Source: CBDFLT01 sp965249225
Lineage (GTDB): Bacteria > Chloroflexota > Dehalococcoidia > Lucifugimonadales > G963668185
NCBI GenBank assembly: GCA_965249225.1
Contig: CBDFLT010000009.1
Location: 558,001-622,000, forward strand
Direction of reading: 5' to 3'
DNA length: 64,000 nt
The notes below the pieces were generated by a model that had not been told where the DNA came from, searched no databases, and saw nothing but the letters and a program-made list of their open reading frames with translations. This document shows positions 8,818 through 17,828 of the stretch, piece after piece. Made by a program: the position numbers and the translations under genes. The first letter of the stretch is position 1. Every line of letters begins with the position of its first letter.

Positions 8818-9675
8818 ATGGAGAATTCCGGGGTAACGCCTCCCGATTTCCTCGCCATAGGTCACGTCACCAACGACCTGTCGCCGGATGGAAACAGGTT
8901 CGGCGGGGCGGTGTTGTACGGGGCCCACACCGCGCGCAAGATGGGACTAGTGACCGCCGTGGTCACCAGCGCCTCTGCCGACCTGGACCTGGACTCAGCA
9001 CTGCCGGGTATCCTGGTCCACTCGGTGCCATCCCGCGAAAGCACCACATTTGTAAACACCTACGAGAGGGGCATCCGTAAGCAGGCCATTCGCGGCGTCG
9101 CGAGCCCCGTCGTCCCCTCGGACATCCCCGAACCGTGGCGCTTATGTCGACTGGTAATGCTAGGGCCCGTCGCGGACGAGGTAAGCCCTCGGCTAGTAAG
9201 GCATTTCCCCCGGGCCACGGAGATGGCGGTGATCCAGGGCTGGCTCAGGCAATGGGACCACAACGGGAACGTGAGTCGGCGACGTTGGAGCGGGACGGAG
9301 GTGTTACCCCATGTCGATGCAGCCGTGGTCTCGCTGGATGACATACCCGACCACCGGCCGACCGAGGCCTGGAAGGACCTGGCACCCGTGCTAATCGTGA
9401 CGATGGGACAGGAGGGCGCAAGGGTACATTTCAAAGGGGCCTGGCACGACGTAGAGCCATTCCCAACGTTGGAGGTCGATCCCACCGGCGCGGGGGATGT
9501 GTTCGCGGCGGCATACCTTATCAGATACCTTGAGACGGGCGACCCTCTGACGTCGGCCCGCTTCGCAAGCTGCGCCGCCAGCTTCTGTGTCGAGGCGCCG
9601 GGAACGGAGGGCATACCAACGCGCGCGCAGGTAGAGGAGCGCCTCGCGGCAAGGGCGACAACGGGGCCGACTTAA
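8818..9675 (+). CDS. PfkB-family carbohydrate/nucleoside kinase
   Basis: Kinase of the ribokinase superfamily, 285 aa. The C-terminal PfkB signature 2 is clear: DPTGAGDVFAAAYL, with the anion hole GAGD at 224-227 and catalytic Asp227. An N-terminal substrate-side GG motif occurs near residues 29-30 (FGGAVLY). The substrate cannot be told from the sequence. The protein is slightly short for the family. It is flanked by a 108-bp gap after jag and by a convergent lipoprotein gene, so it appears to be a single-gene unit. Confidence 0.85.
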   Translation: MENSGVTPPDFLAIGHVTNDLSPDGNRFGGAVLYGAHTARKMGLVTAVVTSASADLDLDSALPGILVHSVPSRESTTFVNTYERGIRKQAIRGVASPVVPSDIPEPWRLCRLVMLGPVADEVSPRLVRHFPRATEMAVIQGWLRQWDHNGNVSRRRWSGTEVLPHVDAAVVSLDDIPDHRPTEAWKDLAPVLIVTMGQEGARVHFKGAWHDVEPFPTLEVDPTGAGDVFAAAYLIRYLETGDPLTSARFASCAASFCVEAPGTEGIPTRAQVEERLAARATTGPT

Positions 9676-9701
9676 CCCGGTGGCCCCTCGCGCTGATATC
9701 C

Positions 9702-10484
9702 CTACCGCACGGTCACCGAGCCGTTAGAGGTTTTGATAAAGAGCTCCGCATCCCCGTTGCCTATCACCCCGACCAGGTGGTTCGCATCTCCCGTCGACGT
9801 CGTCAGAACCGGCAGATCGCTGGTCACCGAGCCATTGCTGGTAGATGCGTCTAGCTTCAAGCTCGGCTCTCCCTCCAGGGTCACGGTCACGCTGCCGTTG
9901 GAGGTCCTCAGCCGGTTCTTGCCACCCGAGAGCATCTCCCCGTTGAAATCGATGGACCCGTTGCTGGTTTCAACGTCAAAGGCGCCCTTGGCTCCCTGCA
10001 CGACCACGTCTCCATTGGAAGTCCCTAGTATTCCCGTTCCCTCTACGCCGGTAAGCTCAATACCCCCGGTTTTGGTGCGCAGCTCCACATCCGTCTTTGG
10101 GGGAACGGTGACCTGGATATCGGCGCTTGGGCTCCTACCAAAGGTAAATATACCGGACCCTTTCTCATCGACCTCGACCGTGACGGTGTCGCCGTCCTGG
10201 GCAACCAGGTACTCAAGCTTACTAGGTTTTATCAACGCCGCCTGAACGCGAATTGTGTTATCGGAGCCTGCGATGACCACGATGCTCCCGTTTTCACCGT
10301 CCACCAGCAGCCTGGGGTCCGCTCCAACGGTGAAGCTGTCGTCGTGGGTCGCAAGGGGCTTCGCGATCTCATCGTCACACGCGACGGCGAGGAAAAGCAG
10401 GGCGCCGAGCAAGACTAAGCCTGCGAGCCGAGGGACGAGGAGTTTCTCCATTGAATCGAGGGCCGACGGGGTTCGAGCGTTCAC
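9702..10484 (-). CDS. DUF4097-type beta-helical lipoprotein
   Basis: Secreted lipoprotein of 260 aa (or 249 aa from ATG 10451). The signal peptide ends in the lipobox LAVAC. The rest is a right-handed beta-repeat rich in the recurring motif TSNGSVTV/TSNGDVVV, typical of DUF4097 putative adhesin or polymer-forming domains. The GTG start overlaps the serS stop by 4 bases (GTGA), which suggests translational coupling to serS. Function unknown; it is expected on the outer face of the cell membrane. Confidence 0.8.
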   Translation of the reverse strand: MNARTPSALDSMEKLLVPRLAGLVLLGALLFLAVACDDEIAKPLATHDDSFTVGADPRLLVDGENGSIVVIAGSDNTIRVQAALIKPSKLEYLVAQDGDTVTVEVDEKGSGIFTFGRSPSADIQVTVPPKTDVELRTKTGGIELTGVEGTGILGTSNGDVVVQGAKGAFDVETSNGSIDFNGEMLSGGKNRLRTSNGSVTVTLEGEPSLKLDASTSNGSVTSDLPVLTTSTGDANHLVGVIGNGDAELFIKTSNGSVTVR

Positions 10485-11755
10485 CGGGGCGCAGGCGCTT
10501 CTATCTGATCGAACCCGGTGTAGGGCCGCAGTACCTCCGGGATGACGACCGAACCATCGGGCTGCTGAAAATTCTCTAGAATGGCGATGATGACGCGCGG
10601 AAGGGCCAGCCCGGAGCCGTTAAGAGTGTGTACGAGCCTCGGTCGAGCGCCCTCCTCAGGCCTGTAGCGAATGCGGGCGCGACGGGCCTGGAAGTCGGCG
10701 CAGTTCGAGCAGGAGCTTACCTCCAGCCACTCCTGGCTTCCAGGTGCCCACATCTCCAGGTCGAAGCTCTTTATGGAGGCAAAGCTCAACTCGCCCGTGC
10801 ACAGCTCCAGTGCGCGATAGGGTATGCCCAGGCGGGCGCAAACGTCCTCGGCGTCGGCCACTAGGGCATCGAGGGCCGCATCCGATTCCTCGGGCTGGAC
10901 AAACTTGAACATCTCCACCTTCTCGAACTGGTGCACTCGCTTGATTCCCCTGGTGTCCTTGCCCGCGGCGGCCTTTTCCCGTCGGAAGCAGGGCGTATGG
11001 GCCACGAAGCTGATGGGGAGTCGGCCGGGCGGCAGGATCTCATCGCCGAACAAGCTGTTCACAGGCGCCTCGGCCGTCGGAATAAGCCAGAGATCGTCCT
11101 CTTCATCGTGGTACATGGTGTCGGCGAACTTGGGGAGGTGTCCACTGCCGGTCAGAGTGTTGGAGTTGACCAGCGCGGGAAGGTACATCTCCTGGTATCC
11201 ATGCTCCGTCGTATGCAGGTCCAGCATCCATGAGATCAGAGCGCGCTGGAGCCTGGACCCTCTGCCCTTTAGGACGAAAAACCGCGAGCCGGATATTTTC
11301 GCTCCCCGTTGAAAATCAATGATGTCCAGCCTCTCACCAAGTTCCCAGTGGGCCAGCGGCTCGAAGGAGAAGTCGGGCGGCTCGCCTACCGTCCGGACCA
11401 CGACGTTGCCTTCCTCATCTCCACCGTCTGGGACATCGTCGCGAGGGATGTTGGGCACGGTAAGAAGGAGGGCGTCCCCCTCCTCCTCAGCCTGCCTGGT
11501 GTCCTGCTCGACGGCCTTGATCCGAGAGCGAAGCCGCCTCATCTCATCGATTAGCTCGGGGGGGCGCTCCTTGGTCTGCCCTAGCTCCCTGCTCACCTCA
11601 TTGCTGCGGGCGCGCAGCTGGTCCCCCTCGGCGATGAGCGCACGGCGGCGCGTGTCTAGCTCGAGGATCCGGTCGATGGGCGCATCTTCCCCTCGCCTCT
11701 CCACGCCATGCCTCACCAGGTCCGGCTCCCTGCGTATCAGCTCAATATTTATCAC
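10481..11755 (-). CDS. serS: Seryl-tRNA synthetase
   Basis: Class II aminoacyl-tRNA synthetase of 424 aa that charges tRNA-Ser (and would charge tRNA-Sec, if present). The N-terminal coiled-coil tRNA-binding arm occupies about residues 30-105. Motif 2 includes TPCFRREKAAAGKDTRGIKR with HQFEKVE. Motif 3 is the GSGLALPRVIIAILENFQ region. Full length. It forms a two-gene unit with the downstream DUF4097 lipoprotein through a 4-base overlap. Confidence 0.96.
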   Translation of the reverse strand: MINIELIRREPDLVRHGVERRGEDAPIDRILELDTRRRALIAEGDQLRARSNEVSRELGQTKERPPELIDEMRRLRSRIKAVEQDTRQAEEEGDALLLTVPNIPRDDVPDGGDEEGNVVVRTVGEPPDFSFEPLAHWELGERLDIIDFQRGAKISGSRFFVLKGRGSRLQRALISWMLDLHTTEHGYQEMYLPALVNSNTLTGSGHLPKFADTMYHDEEDDLWLIPTAEAPVNSLFGDEILPPGRLPISFVAHTPCFRREKAAAGKDTRGIKRVHQFEKVEMFKFVQPEESDAALDALVADAEDVCARLGIPYRALELCTGELSFASIKSFDLEMWAPGSQEWLEVSSCSNCADFQARRARIRYRPEEGARPRLVHTLNGSGLALPRVIIAILENFQQPDGSVVIPEVLRPYTGFDQIEAPAPR

Positions 11756-11830
11756 AGGGCGTCTATCGCCTTTCGTCTAACCAGCCACTTTTCCCGCCCA
11801 CGGTGAGCCTGCGGTATTGGGAATAACAAG

Positions 11831-12979
11831 CTAACCCCTGAGTATCTCGCGCAACCTCTTGGCGATGGCCTTCTCATCGCCTTCGGCGAGAGTGGGCATC
11901 CTTATCACGAAAGCCTCCTCTTCATCCATCTCGTCCGGGTCGAACTCGAGAGTCTCACGGACCCAGATACTAGGGCTGCCGTTGCGAAGCTCGCCGATCA
12001 CGTCTTCGGCACTCTTGCCGGCTAGTTGTGAATCGACCCGCACGAGCAGTCCCTCGGCGGGTCCATCGGTGGGGTGGTACTCCATCTCGATGCCCGGAAT
12101 CCCGTCGAGGTCGTGCCGGAGGGAGGATATCCGCGCCTCGTAGCGAGCGTACCGGTCCTCATGGTTCATGGTCAGCCACTCTCGCAGGGCCGCGTAAACG
12201 GCGATTACGTTCCGGCGGTCCAGCTTCATGGCCCTGGCAAAGGACCGGACTGTCGTAGCCTCGAACCCGATGAAGCTGTTTAACCGGGCGGCCTCCACGT
12301 ACTCCTTCTTTCCCGTGAGCATGCCGCTGGAGTTGATGGCGCCGAAGTACTTGGCCCCGTAGCACACCAGGTCGGCGCCCATTTTTGCGAACTTGCTCAT
12401 GTTCTCGATGGGATACACCCGCGGGGCGGCGTCCACGATAATCGGGATATTGCGGGAGTGACCGATCTCGATGAGCTGCTCCAGGGATAGCGCTCCCTGC
12501 CTGTTACCCTTTGGGACCAGATAGTGTATTCCGGCCGTCTTGGGACCGATCGCCGCCTCGATGTGCTCGGGCCGGGTCCCGTTAGCCTCACCTACCTCTA
12601 TCAACTTGCCGCCTGGTATGGTGACGCACCTGTCGTACTTGATGCGGAGCTGCCGCTGGATGATGAATTCATGGGGCATTCCGGTGACATCCGGGATACG
12701 CTCCACCTTCTCCGCATCTGTGCCCGTCATTAACCCGGCGGCGCCAACGGCGAGGGCCGCCGCGCACCCTGATGTGACCAGGACGTCCTCGACGCCCAGC
12801 ATCTCCGCTATCCACTCGCCGACCCTATCCAACAACTCGCTCATGTCGAAGTAGTGGTCGTCGATCTCATCCATGATTGAGCTAACGGCCGGGGAAGGGG
12901 TATTGCCGCCCAGCAGCGTCCTGAATCCCTGCGCGTTAATCACCGGTGTAAGCCTCAGCTCCTCCCAGATTTTAGTCAT
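11831..12979 (-). CDS. SelA-like PLP-dependent enzyme (not a true selenocysteine synthase)
   Basis: Fold-type I PLP enzyme of 382 aa. The start resembles SelA-like/aminotransferase V proteins (PVINAQGFRTLLGG). Asp183 (IIVDAAPRV) is placed to bind the PLP pyridine nitrogen. Lys210 (VCYGAKYFGA) is the probable Schiff-base lysine. It lacks the N-terminal domain and the about 460-aa length of genuine SelA. Relatives include D-glucosaminate-6-phosphate ammonia-lyase-like and amino-acid lyase-like enzymes, so a beta-elimination or racemase-type reaction is plausible. The exact substrate is unknown. It lies 75 bp upstream of serS on the same strand. Confidence 0.75.
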   Translation of the reverse strand: MTKIWEELRLTPVINAQGFRTLLGGNTPSPAVSSIMDEIDDHYFDMSELLDRVGEWIAEMLGVEDVLVTSGCAAALAVGAAGLMTGTDAEKVERIPDVTGMPHEFIIQRQLRIKYDRCVTIPGGKLIEVGEANGTRPEHIEAAIGPKTAGIHYLVPKGNRQGALSLEQLIEIGHSRNIPIIVDAAPRVYPIENMSKFAKMGADLVCYGAKYFGAINSSGMLTGKKEYVEAARLNSFIGFEATTVRSFARAMKLDRRNVIAVYAALREWLTMNHEDRYARYEARISSLRHDLDGIPGIEMEYHPTDGPAEGLLVRVDSQLAGKSAEDVIGELRNGSPSIWVRETLEFDPDEMDEEEAFVIRMPTLAEGDEKAIAKRLREILRG

Positions 12980-13074
12980 TAACCCCTCCTACAAGGTATT
13001 TTAAGGTGTTTCGATTAACTCGTCGCTTATTCTATGCGCCTCCGGTTAACCGCTCAAGCCCGTGTCCCGACCCC

Positions 13075-13083
13075 TGGTATAAT
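13075..13083 (+). promoter_or_regulatory. Extended -10 promoter for the SDR-manC unit
   Basis: TGGTATAAT is a perfect extended -10 element 39 bp before the SDR start codon; no good -35 box is visible. Confidence 0.55.
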
Positions 13084-13121
13084 CCGGGGCGGACCCACTT
13101 CACACAGATTGGAGGACGGCC

Positions 13122-13895
13122 ATGCGCCTCGAAGGAAAGGTCGCGTTAATCACGGGGGCCGCGGCAGGCATTGAGGGTGAGCTGATGGGGTTCGGCGGCG
13201 CCTCGGCTCGGCTCTTCGTCCGCGAGGGGGCAAAAGTGGTCCTCTCCGACATCAACGAGGCGTTGGGTGAGAAGACCGCCGCCCAGATAAGGGAGGGCGG
13301 AGGTGACGTCGTGTTCGTGCGGCTGGACGTAACCCGGGAGGAGGACTGGACAAGCGCGGTCGAGAAGACGGTGTCCACCTATGGACACCTGGACATCGTG
13401 GTCAACAACGCCGGCATCGGCATTGGGGGCCCGATGGAGCAGACCACCGTCGAGGAATGGGACAACATGATGGACATCCACGCAAAGGGGGCGTTCCTGG
13501 GGACCAAGCACACGGTGGCCGAGCTGCGGAAGGCTGGAGGCGGGTCGATCATAAATATCTCGTCCATATACGGAATAGTGGGCAGTCCCTACGACACCCC
13601 TTCCTACTTTGCCGCCAAGGGAGCGATCCGCACCTTCACCAAGGCGACCGCCATACAGTACGCAAAAGACGGTATCAGGGTCAACTCGGTGCATCCCGGA
13701 TTCGCCATGACTCCCATGATTCATGTGGACCCCCAGGAACCCGAATACCAAGAGTGGCGGCGTGAGAGGATTCCGCTGGGCCGGCTGGCGACGGCGGACG
13801 AAATCGCATACGGCATCCTGTACCTGGCGTCCGATGAGTCATCGTACGTCACAGGCTCCGAGCTGGTCATCGACGGGGGCTGGACGGCCCAGTAA
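13122..13895 (+). CDS. Short-chain dehydrogenase/reductase
   Basis: NAD(P)-dependent oxidoreductase of 257 aa with the classical SDR layout: NNAG at 95-98, catalytic Ser147/148, and YxxxK with Tyr162 and Lys166. Asp43 at the end of beta-2 favours NAD(H). The cofactor-binding motif is odd: TGAAAGI is followed by an inserted stretch EGELMGF before GGASA, so the usual TGxxxGIG loop is lengthened by about seven residues. Typical C-terminal region (ASDESSYVTGSELVIDGG). The substrate is not predictable. ManC follows 16 bp downstream and probably shares the transcript. Confidence 0.88.
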   Translation: MRLEGKVALITGAAAGIEGELMGFGGASARLFVREGAKVVLSDINEALGEKTAAQIREGGGDVVFVRLDVTREEDWTSAVEKTVSTYGHLDIVVNNAGIGIGGPMEQTTVEEWDNMMDIHAKGAFLGTKHTVAELRKAGGGSIINISSIYGIVGSPYDTPSYFAAKGAIRTFTKATAIQYAKDGIRVNSVHPGFAMTPMIHVDPQEPEYQEWRRERIPLGRLATADEIAYGILYLASDESSYVTGSELVIDGGWTAQ

Positions 13896-13911
13896 TGGAC
13901 TGGAGGTCTCT

Positions 13912-15375
13912 ATGACCCTATGGCCGGTGATACTCTGCGGCGGGCAAGGCACCCGTCTGTGGCCGCTCTCCCGCGAGGGGTATCCCAAGCAATTCCTGTC
14001 GCTGGTAAGCGACCGCACCCTGCTGCAGGACACCATCAGCAGGCTGGATGGGTTGGAGAGCGTGGCGGCGCCGGTGGTGGTCTGCAATGAGGCCCACCGA
14101 TTTCTGGTGATGGAACAGATCGCCGAGCTCGGCAGGTCCGCCTCGATCACGGTCCTGGAGCCGGTCTCCCGCAACACCGCTCCCGCTCTGTCCCTGGCGG
14201 CCCTGGCCCTGGCCGACGTGGCCGAAGGCGATGACCCGGACCCGGTTATGCTGGCCATGCCGGCGGACCACATCGTCCGGGACGTGCCCGCGTTCCAAGC
14301 CGCGGTGTGTGAGGGAGTGCTACCGGCCGAGAAAGGCTGTCTCGTCACGTTCGGCATCGTTCCCTCCGGACCCGAGACCGGCTACGGCTATATCAGGAAG
14401 GATGCGCCGGCTGGAGGCCAGATGTTCACCGTCTCCGCATTCGTGGAAAAGCCGGACGCACCCACGGCCCAGACGTACATGGACTCGGGGGAATACCTCT
14501 GGAACAGTGGCATGTTCATGATGCGCGCTTCCGTATGGCAACAGGCGCTGGCGCACTATCGCCCCGACATCGCCGAGGCATGCAGGGCGGCCTATGAGCG
14601 AGGGCACATGGACAATGGCATCTGCCGTCCTGATCGCAGCCTGTTTACCCGGTGCCCCAGCGAGTCGATAGACTACGCCGTCATGGAGAAGGCCGCGGGC
14701 GACCCTGAGTGGGGTTCCGTGCATGCCCCTTCCGTGGTGGTGGCCCTGGACGCGGGGTGGTCGGACGTGGGCTCGTGGTTTAGCCTTTGGGACAAGGGCG
14801 CAAGGGATGCCCAGGGCAACCTCATCCAGGGCGACGTGTACGCCAACTCAGCCCGCAACAACCTGCTGCTTGCACAGCACCGTCTCCTGGCCGCGGTCGG
14901 CCTGGAGGACACAGTGGTGGTCGAGACGGCCGACGCGGTGCTGGTGGCCCCCAAAGACCGCGCTCAGGAGGTAAGAGAGTTGGTCGCCCTGCTCAAGGCC
15001 GAGGGGCGCTCCGAGCAGGCACAACACCGCAGAGTGCATCGCCCTTGGGGCAGCTACGAGGTCCTGCAGGCGGGCCCAGGCTTCCAGGTCAAACAGCTCA
15101 CCGTCACGCCTGGCGCGGCCACGTCGCTGCAGAGTCATCAGCACAGGGCAGAGCATTGGGTCGTCGTGAGCGGCACCGCCAAGGTCGTCCGGGACGATGA
15201 GGTGACCCATCTCTCCGAGAACGAGTCCACCTTCATCCCTCTCGGGGCGGTCCACAGGCTGGCAAACCCGGGCGAGACCACCCTGGAGGTGATCGAGGTG
15301 CAGCTGGGCAGCTACCTTGGCGAAGACGACATCGTCCGCCTGGAGGACGATTACAACCGACACCAAGAGGGCTGA
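13912..15375 (+). CDS. manC: Mannose-1-phosphate guanylyltransferase / mannose-6-phosphate isomerase
   Basis: Bifunctional type II enzyme of 487 aa that makes GDP-mannose for glycan synthesis. The N-terminal nucleotidyltransferase domain begins PVILCGGQGTRLWPLSREGY followed by PKQF, the pyrophosphorylase signature, and contains EKPDAP and the metal-site VALDAGWSDVGSW. The C-terminal cupin domain (about residues 375-480: RPWGSYEVL, HQHRAEHWVVVSGTAKV) is the isomerase half. The start is ATG 13912 with GGAGGT about 6 bp upstream. The nearby glycosyltransferase/polymerase genes at 28-35 kb may use its product, but this is inference. Confidence 0.94.
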   Translation: MTLWPVILCGGQGTRLWPLSREGYPKQFLSLVSDRTLLQDTISRLDGLESVAAPVVVCNEAHRFLVMEQIAELGRSASITVLEPVSRNTAPALSLAALALADVAEGDDPDPVMLAMPADHIVRDVPAFQAAVCEGVLPAEKGCLVTFGIVPSGPETGYGYIRKDAPAGGQMFTVSAFVEKPDAPTAQTYMDSGEYLWNSGMFMMRASVWQQALAHYRPDIAEACRAAYERGHMDNGICRPDRSLFTRCPSESIDYAVMEKAAGDPEWGSVHAPSVVVALDAGWSDVGSWFSLWDKGARDAQGNLIQGDVYANSARNNLLLAQHRLLAAVGLEDTVVVETADAVLVAPKDRAQEVRELVALLKAEGRSEQAQHRRVHRPWGSYEVLQAGPGFQVKQLTVTPGAATSLQSHQHRAEHWVVVSGTAKVVRDDEVTHLSENESTFIPLGAVHRLANPGETTLEVIEVQLGSYLGEDDIVRLEDDYNRHQEG

Positions 15376-15427
15376 AACTTATCTAAGGTCCATTTCAAAT
15401 TCCACCGCGCGGGGTTGGGCACCGTGG

Positions 15428-15475
15428 GACGCCGTCCGGGGCGGGCTGGGTGGGAATAACTACCCTGGGCGGAGG
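15428..15475 (+). repeat. Intergenic G-quadruplex repeat, copy A
   Basis: Contains the palindrome GGACGCCGTCC, the G-rich core GGGGCGGGCTGGGTGGG (15438-15454), and a tail with CCCTGGGCGG. The same order occurs at 17.7, 37.1, 38.4, 53.3 and (degraded) 57.8 kb. It lies between manC and an amidohydrolase; a further G-rich stretch follows to 15515. Confidence 0.75.
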
Positions 15476-15591
15476 GTTTGCTCTGATAACCGGAGGAGGC
15501 GGGTGGGTGTGACCACCCTGGACTGGTGAGGCCCCTACCGACCAACCAGCCGCTTGAAACAGACAGCGGGCGCCACCAGTATAAGTACCCC

Positions 15592-16437
15592 ATGATAATA
15601 GACTTCCACACCCACATATTCCCCCCATGGCTCCAAGACCAGCGAGAGCGGTACCTGGAGCGCGACACCACCTTCGGTGAGCTCTACGCCGACCCCAAGG
15701 CCAGGCTGGCCACCGCCGATGACCTGGTGGGGGCCATGGACGAAGATGGCGTCGACGTCTCCGTGACCATGGGAATCGGCTGGACTGACGAGGGGCTCGC
15801 CCGGGAGGCCAACGACTACATCATCGAGTCGGTGCGGCGGTACCCTGACCGGTTGGTGGGCTTCGGGGGCGTCAACCCCGCCTGGGGTGAGCGCGCGGCC
15901 CGCGAGGCGCGGAGGTGCGCCGAGGCTGGCCTCCGCGGCGTCGGTGAGCTGCACCCCGACACCCAGCGGTTCGACCTAGGCGACCGGGCCACCATGGCAC
16001 CGCTGATGGAGGCCGTTCAGGCGCACAGGCTGACCCTGACCGCCCATTCGTCCGAGCCGGTGGGCCACCTTTACCGGGGCAAAGGCGAGACCAGGCCTGA
16101 GGTCGTGTGGCGGTTCGTACAGAACTTCCCCGGCGCCACCGTCGTCCTGGCCCACTGGGGCGGCGGCCTCCCCTTCTACGCACTCATGCCCGAGGTGACC
16201 GAGGCACTGAGCAATGTTTACTTCGACACCGCCGCCTCAGCGTTCTTGTACACACCCCGGGTCTTCCCCGTGGTGGCGTCACTGGTGGGCGCGGACAAGG
16301 TCCTGATGGGCAGCGATTATCCCCTGCTGCGGACCAGCCGCCTAGTACAGCAGGCCAAGGACTCGGGGCTGGCGGCGGCAGACGCCCAGAAAGTGCTGGG
16401 AGACAACGCGGCGCGGTTATTGAAGCTAACCGGCTGA
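15592..16437 (+). CDS. Amidohydrolase-2 family metal-dependent hydrolase
   Basis: TIM-barrel hydrolase/decarboxylase of 281 aa related to the ACMSD/amidohydrolase-2 family. An HxH metal motif occurs at the start (IIDFHTHIF). Further candidate ligands are the histidines in LTLTAHSSEP and VVLAHWGGG, and the Asp in VLMGSDYPLL. I chose ATG 15592 because it directly precedes the conserved first strand. TATAAG at 15580-15585 ends 6 bp before this ATG, so the transcript may be leaderless. The substrate is unknown. It is convergent with the FIST gene, stop codons 4 bp apart. Confidence 0.85.
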   Translation: MIIDFHTHIFPPWLQDQRERYLERDTTFGELYADPKARLATADDLVGAMDEDGVDVSVTMGIGWTDEGLAREANDYIIESVRRYPDRLVGFGGVNPAWGERAAREARRCAEAGLRGVGELHPDTQRFDLGDRATMAPLMEAVQAHRLTLTAHSSEPVGHLYRGKGETRPEVVWRFVQNFPGATVVLAHWGGGLPFYALMPEVTEALSNVYFDTAASAFLYTPRVFPVVASLVGADKVLMGSDYPLLRTSRLVQQAKDSGLAAADAQKVLGDNAARLLKLTG

Positions 16438-16441
16438 GGGC

Positions 16442-17633
16442 CTACTCCGCGCGCTTTGGGCGGACGATGCCGAAGGAGCTGGTGTAGCCGTGCAGGAATG
16501 TGGAGCCGCCGACCGGTCCGATCTCGCCGTTGCAGAAGAATCCCGTCAGGGGAATGTGGCCCACGTTCTCGCGGAACATGTTCGTGTCATGGTCAGGGGC
16601 ACCGTAGAGATAGGAGCCGCGGCCCATGCAGGAGAACAGCAGAGCGCCGGACTCTCCGTCTACTGAGTGGTCCGGTGGCGTACCTGGTTAAGAGCGCGTC
16701 CAGGTCTTGAGCGGACGTCTGCGCGTCCCGCAGGTGGAACTGGACCGTCTGACCTTCCTTGAGGAGTTCCCCGACGGCCAGCGCGCCGAGTCTGTTGTCG
16801 ACGCCGATTATGTTGCGTATTAGGAAGTCGCCGAGCTGGGGCGATTCGTTCAGCTCGTCCATGACGACGCCGAGGAAGAGCGAATGCTGCGCCAGCTCTC
16901 GGTCGCGCTCGCCCAGGGATTGGAACGTCTCCCTGAGCACCTCCATGGGAGTATGGCCGTCCATCTCCAGCAGCACGTTCTGGCGGCATGAGGTAATGGT
17001 CAACGGCTCGCCGATCGGCCTGCAGCCCTGCGCGACAATGGTGTCCACCGCCACCTCTCCGTGCAACGCTACTCCCACTACCCCCGACTGGTGGACATTC
17101 CCACAAAGATAGAGGGCGTTGCCGCCCGGCTCGTGGGCGCCGCTGGCAAGCCCTCCGATCTTGACGCTGCCTGGAAACGCGAAGTCCAGCCCCATTAACA
17201 GGCTCTCTCCGCGCATGCTAAAGGGGTCCGCCAGCAGGATGAACTTGGGATCTTTGTCGGCGCGGGTGCCCACCAGCTCTTCCCACTTGTCAGGTCCCGC
17301 ATCGGCGTCCGGCAGGTCGTCATCATCGACGTGAAAGGCGACCATCTCCACATCGGGCAGATGCGCGACCGAGACGGCGAATCCTGGGCGGTGCTCCACC
17401 TCCCGGCCGGCGCCTATAACGCCTCCTCCAGAGCAGCCGAGGAGCAGAGGTTCCCCGATGTGGCGGCGGACGAGGCCTGGCACCGACTCGTACACCGGGG
17501 AATGATGCGCAGAAACGAAGACGATGGCCAGGTCTGGCGTCTGGTCGTCGTCATCGGCGTGGAGCTCCTCGGCGCACTCCGCGACGGCGTCGGCCAGGGA
17601 GGGGTTATCGGATACTGCGGAGCTCCACTTCAT
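16442..17633 (-). pseudogene. FIST-domain sensory protein, frameshifted near its C terminus
   Basis: FIST_N plus FIST_C protein (about 390 aa if intact), a family proposed to sense small ligands upstream of signalling proteins. The first frame runs from 17633 and includes ILLADPFSMRGE, KIGGLASGAHEPGGNALYL and the C-terminal domain up to DLDALLTRYATGP. Then the conserved ending GALLFSCMGRGSYLYG, and NVGHIPLTGFFCNGEIGPVG, continues in a different frame to a stop at 16442. The switch must occur between 16651 and 16690 and needs a +1 shift (one extra base, or two lost). Read as is, the first frame ends at 16593 with a nonsense basic tail. Either a recent mutation or a sequencing error. Confidence 0.82.
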
Positions 17634-17730
17634 GAGAATACCTCAAGCTCACACGCCTAAACGGACCGCTCCATTGTAACAGAGGCCCTGCCGCTTAAGC
17701 TGCTCGCCCTGAGCCTACCGAAGGGCACAC

Positions 17731-17776
17731 CACCCCAGGCTTGTTGTTCCCACCCGACCCGCCCCGAACGGCGTCA
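17731..17776 (-). repeat. Intergenic G-quadruplex repeat, copy B
   Basis: On the minus strand it reads GACGCCGTTC, then GGGGCGGGTCGGGTGGG (17765-17749), then AACAACAAGCCTGGGGTGG, matching copy A. It lies between the FIST gene start and the uvrA stop; the preceding 17640-17730 holds no gene. Confidence 0.75.
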
Positions 17777-17828
17777 GAACCTGCCCCACCCACAACCAGG
17801 TCCTTCGTTGAAAACGGAGCTAGGAGCT

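Noticed and set aside
11831..12979. True SelA (selenocysteine synthase), which would support the selenoprotein call directly
   Set aside because: Too short (382 aa), lacks the N-terminal domain and is not beside selB; it belongs to the SelA-like lyase group. It gives no evidence for a Sec pathway.
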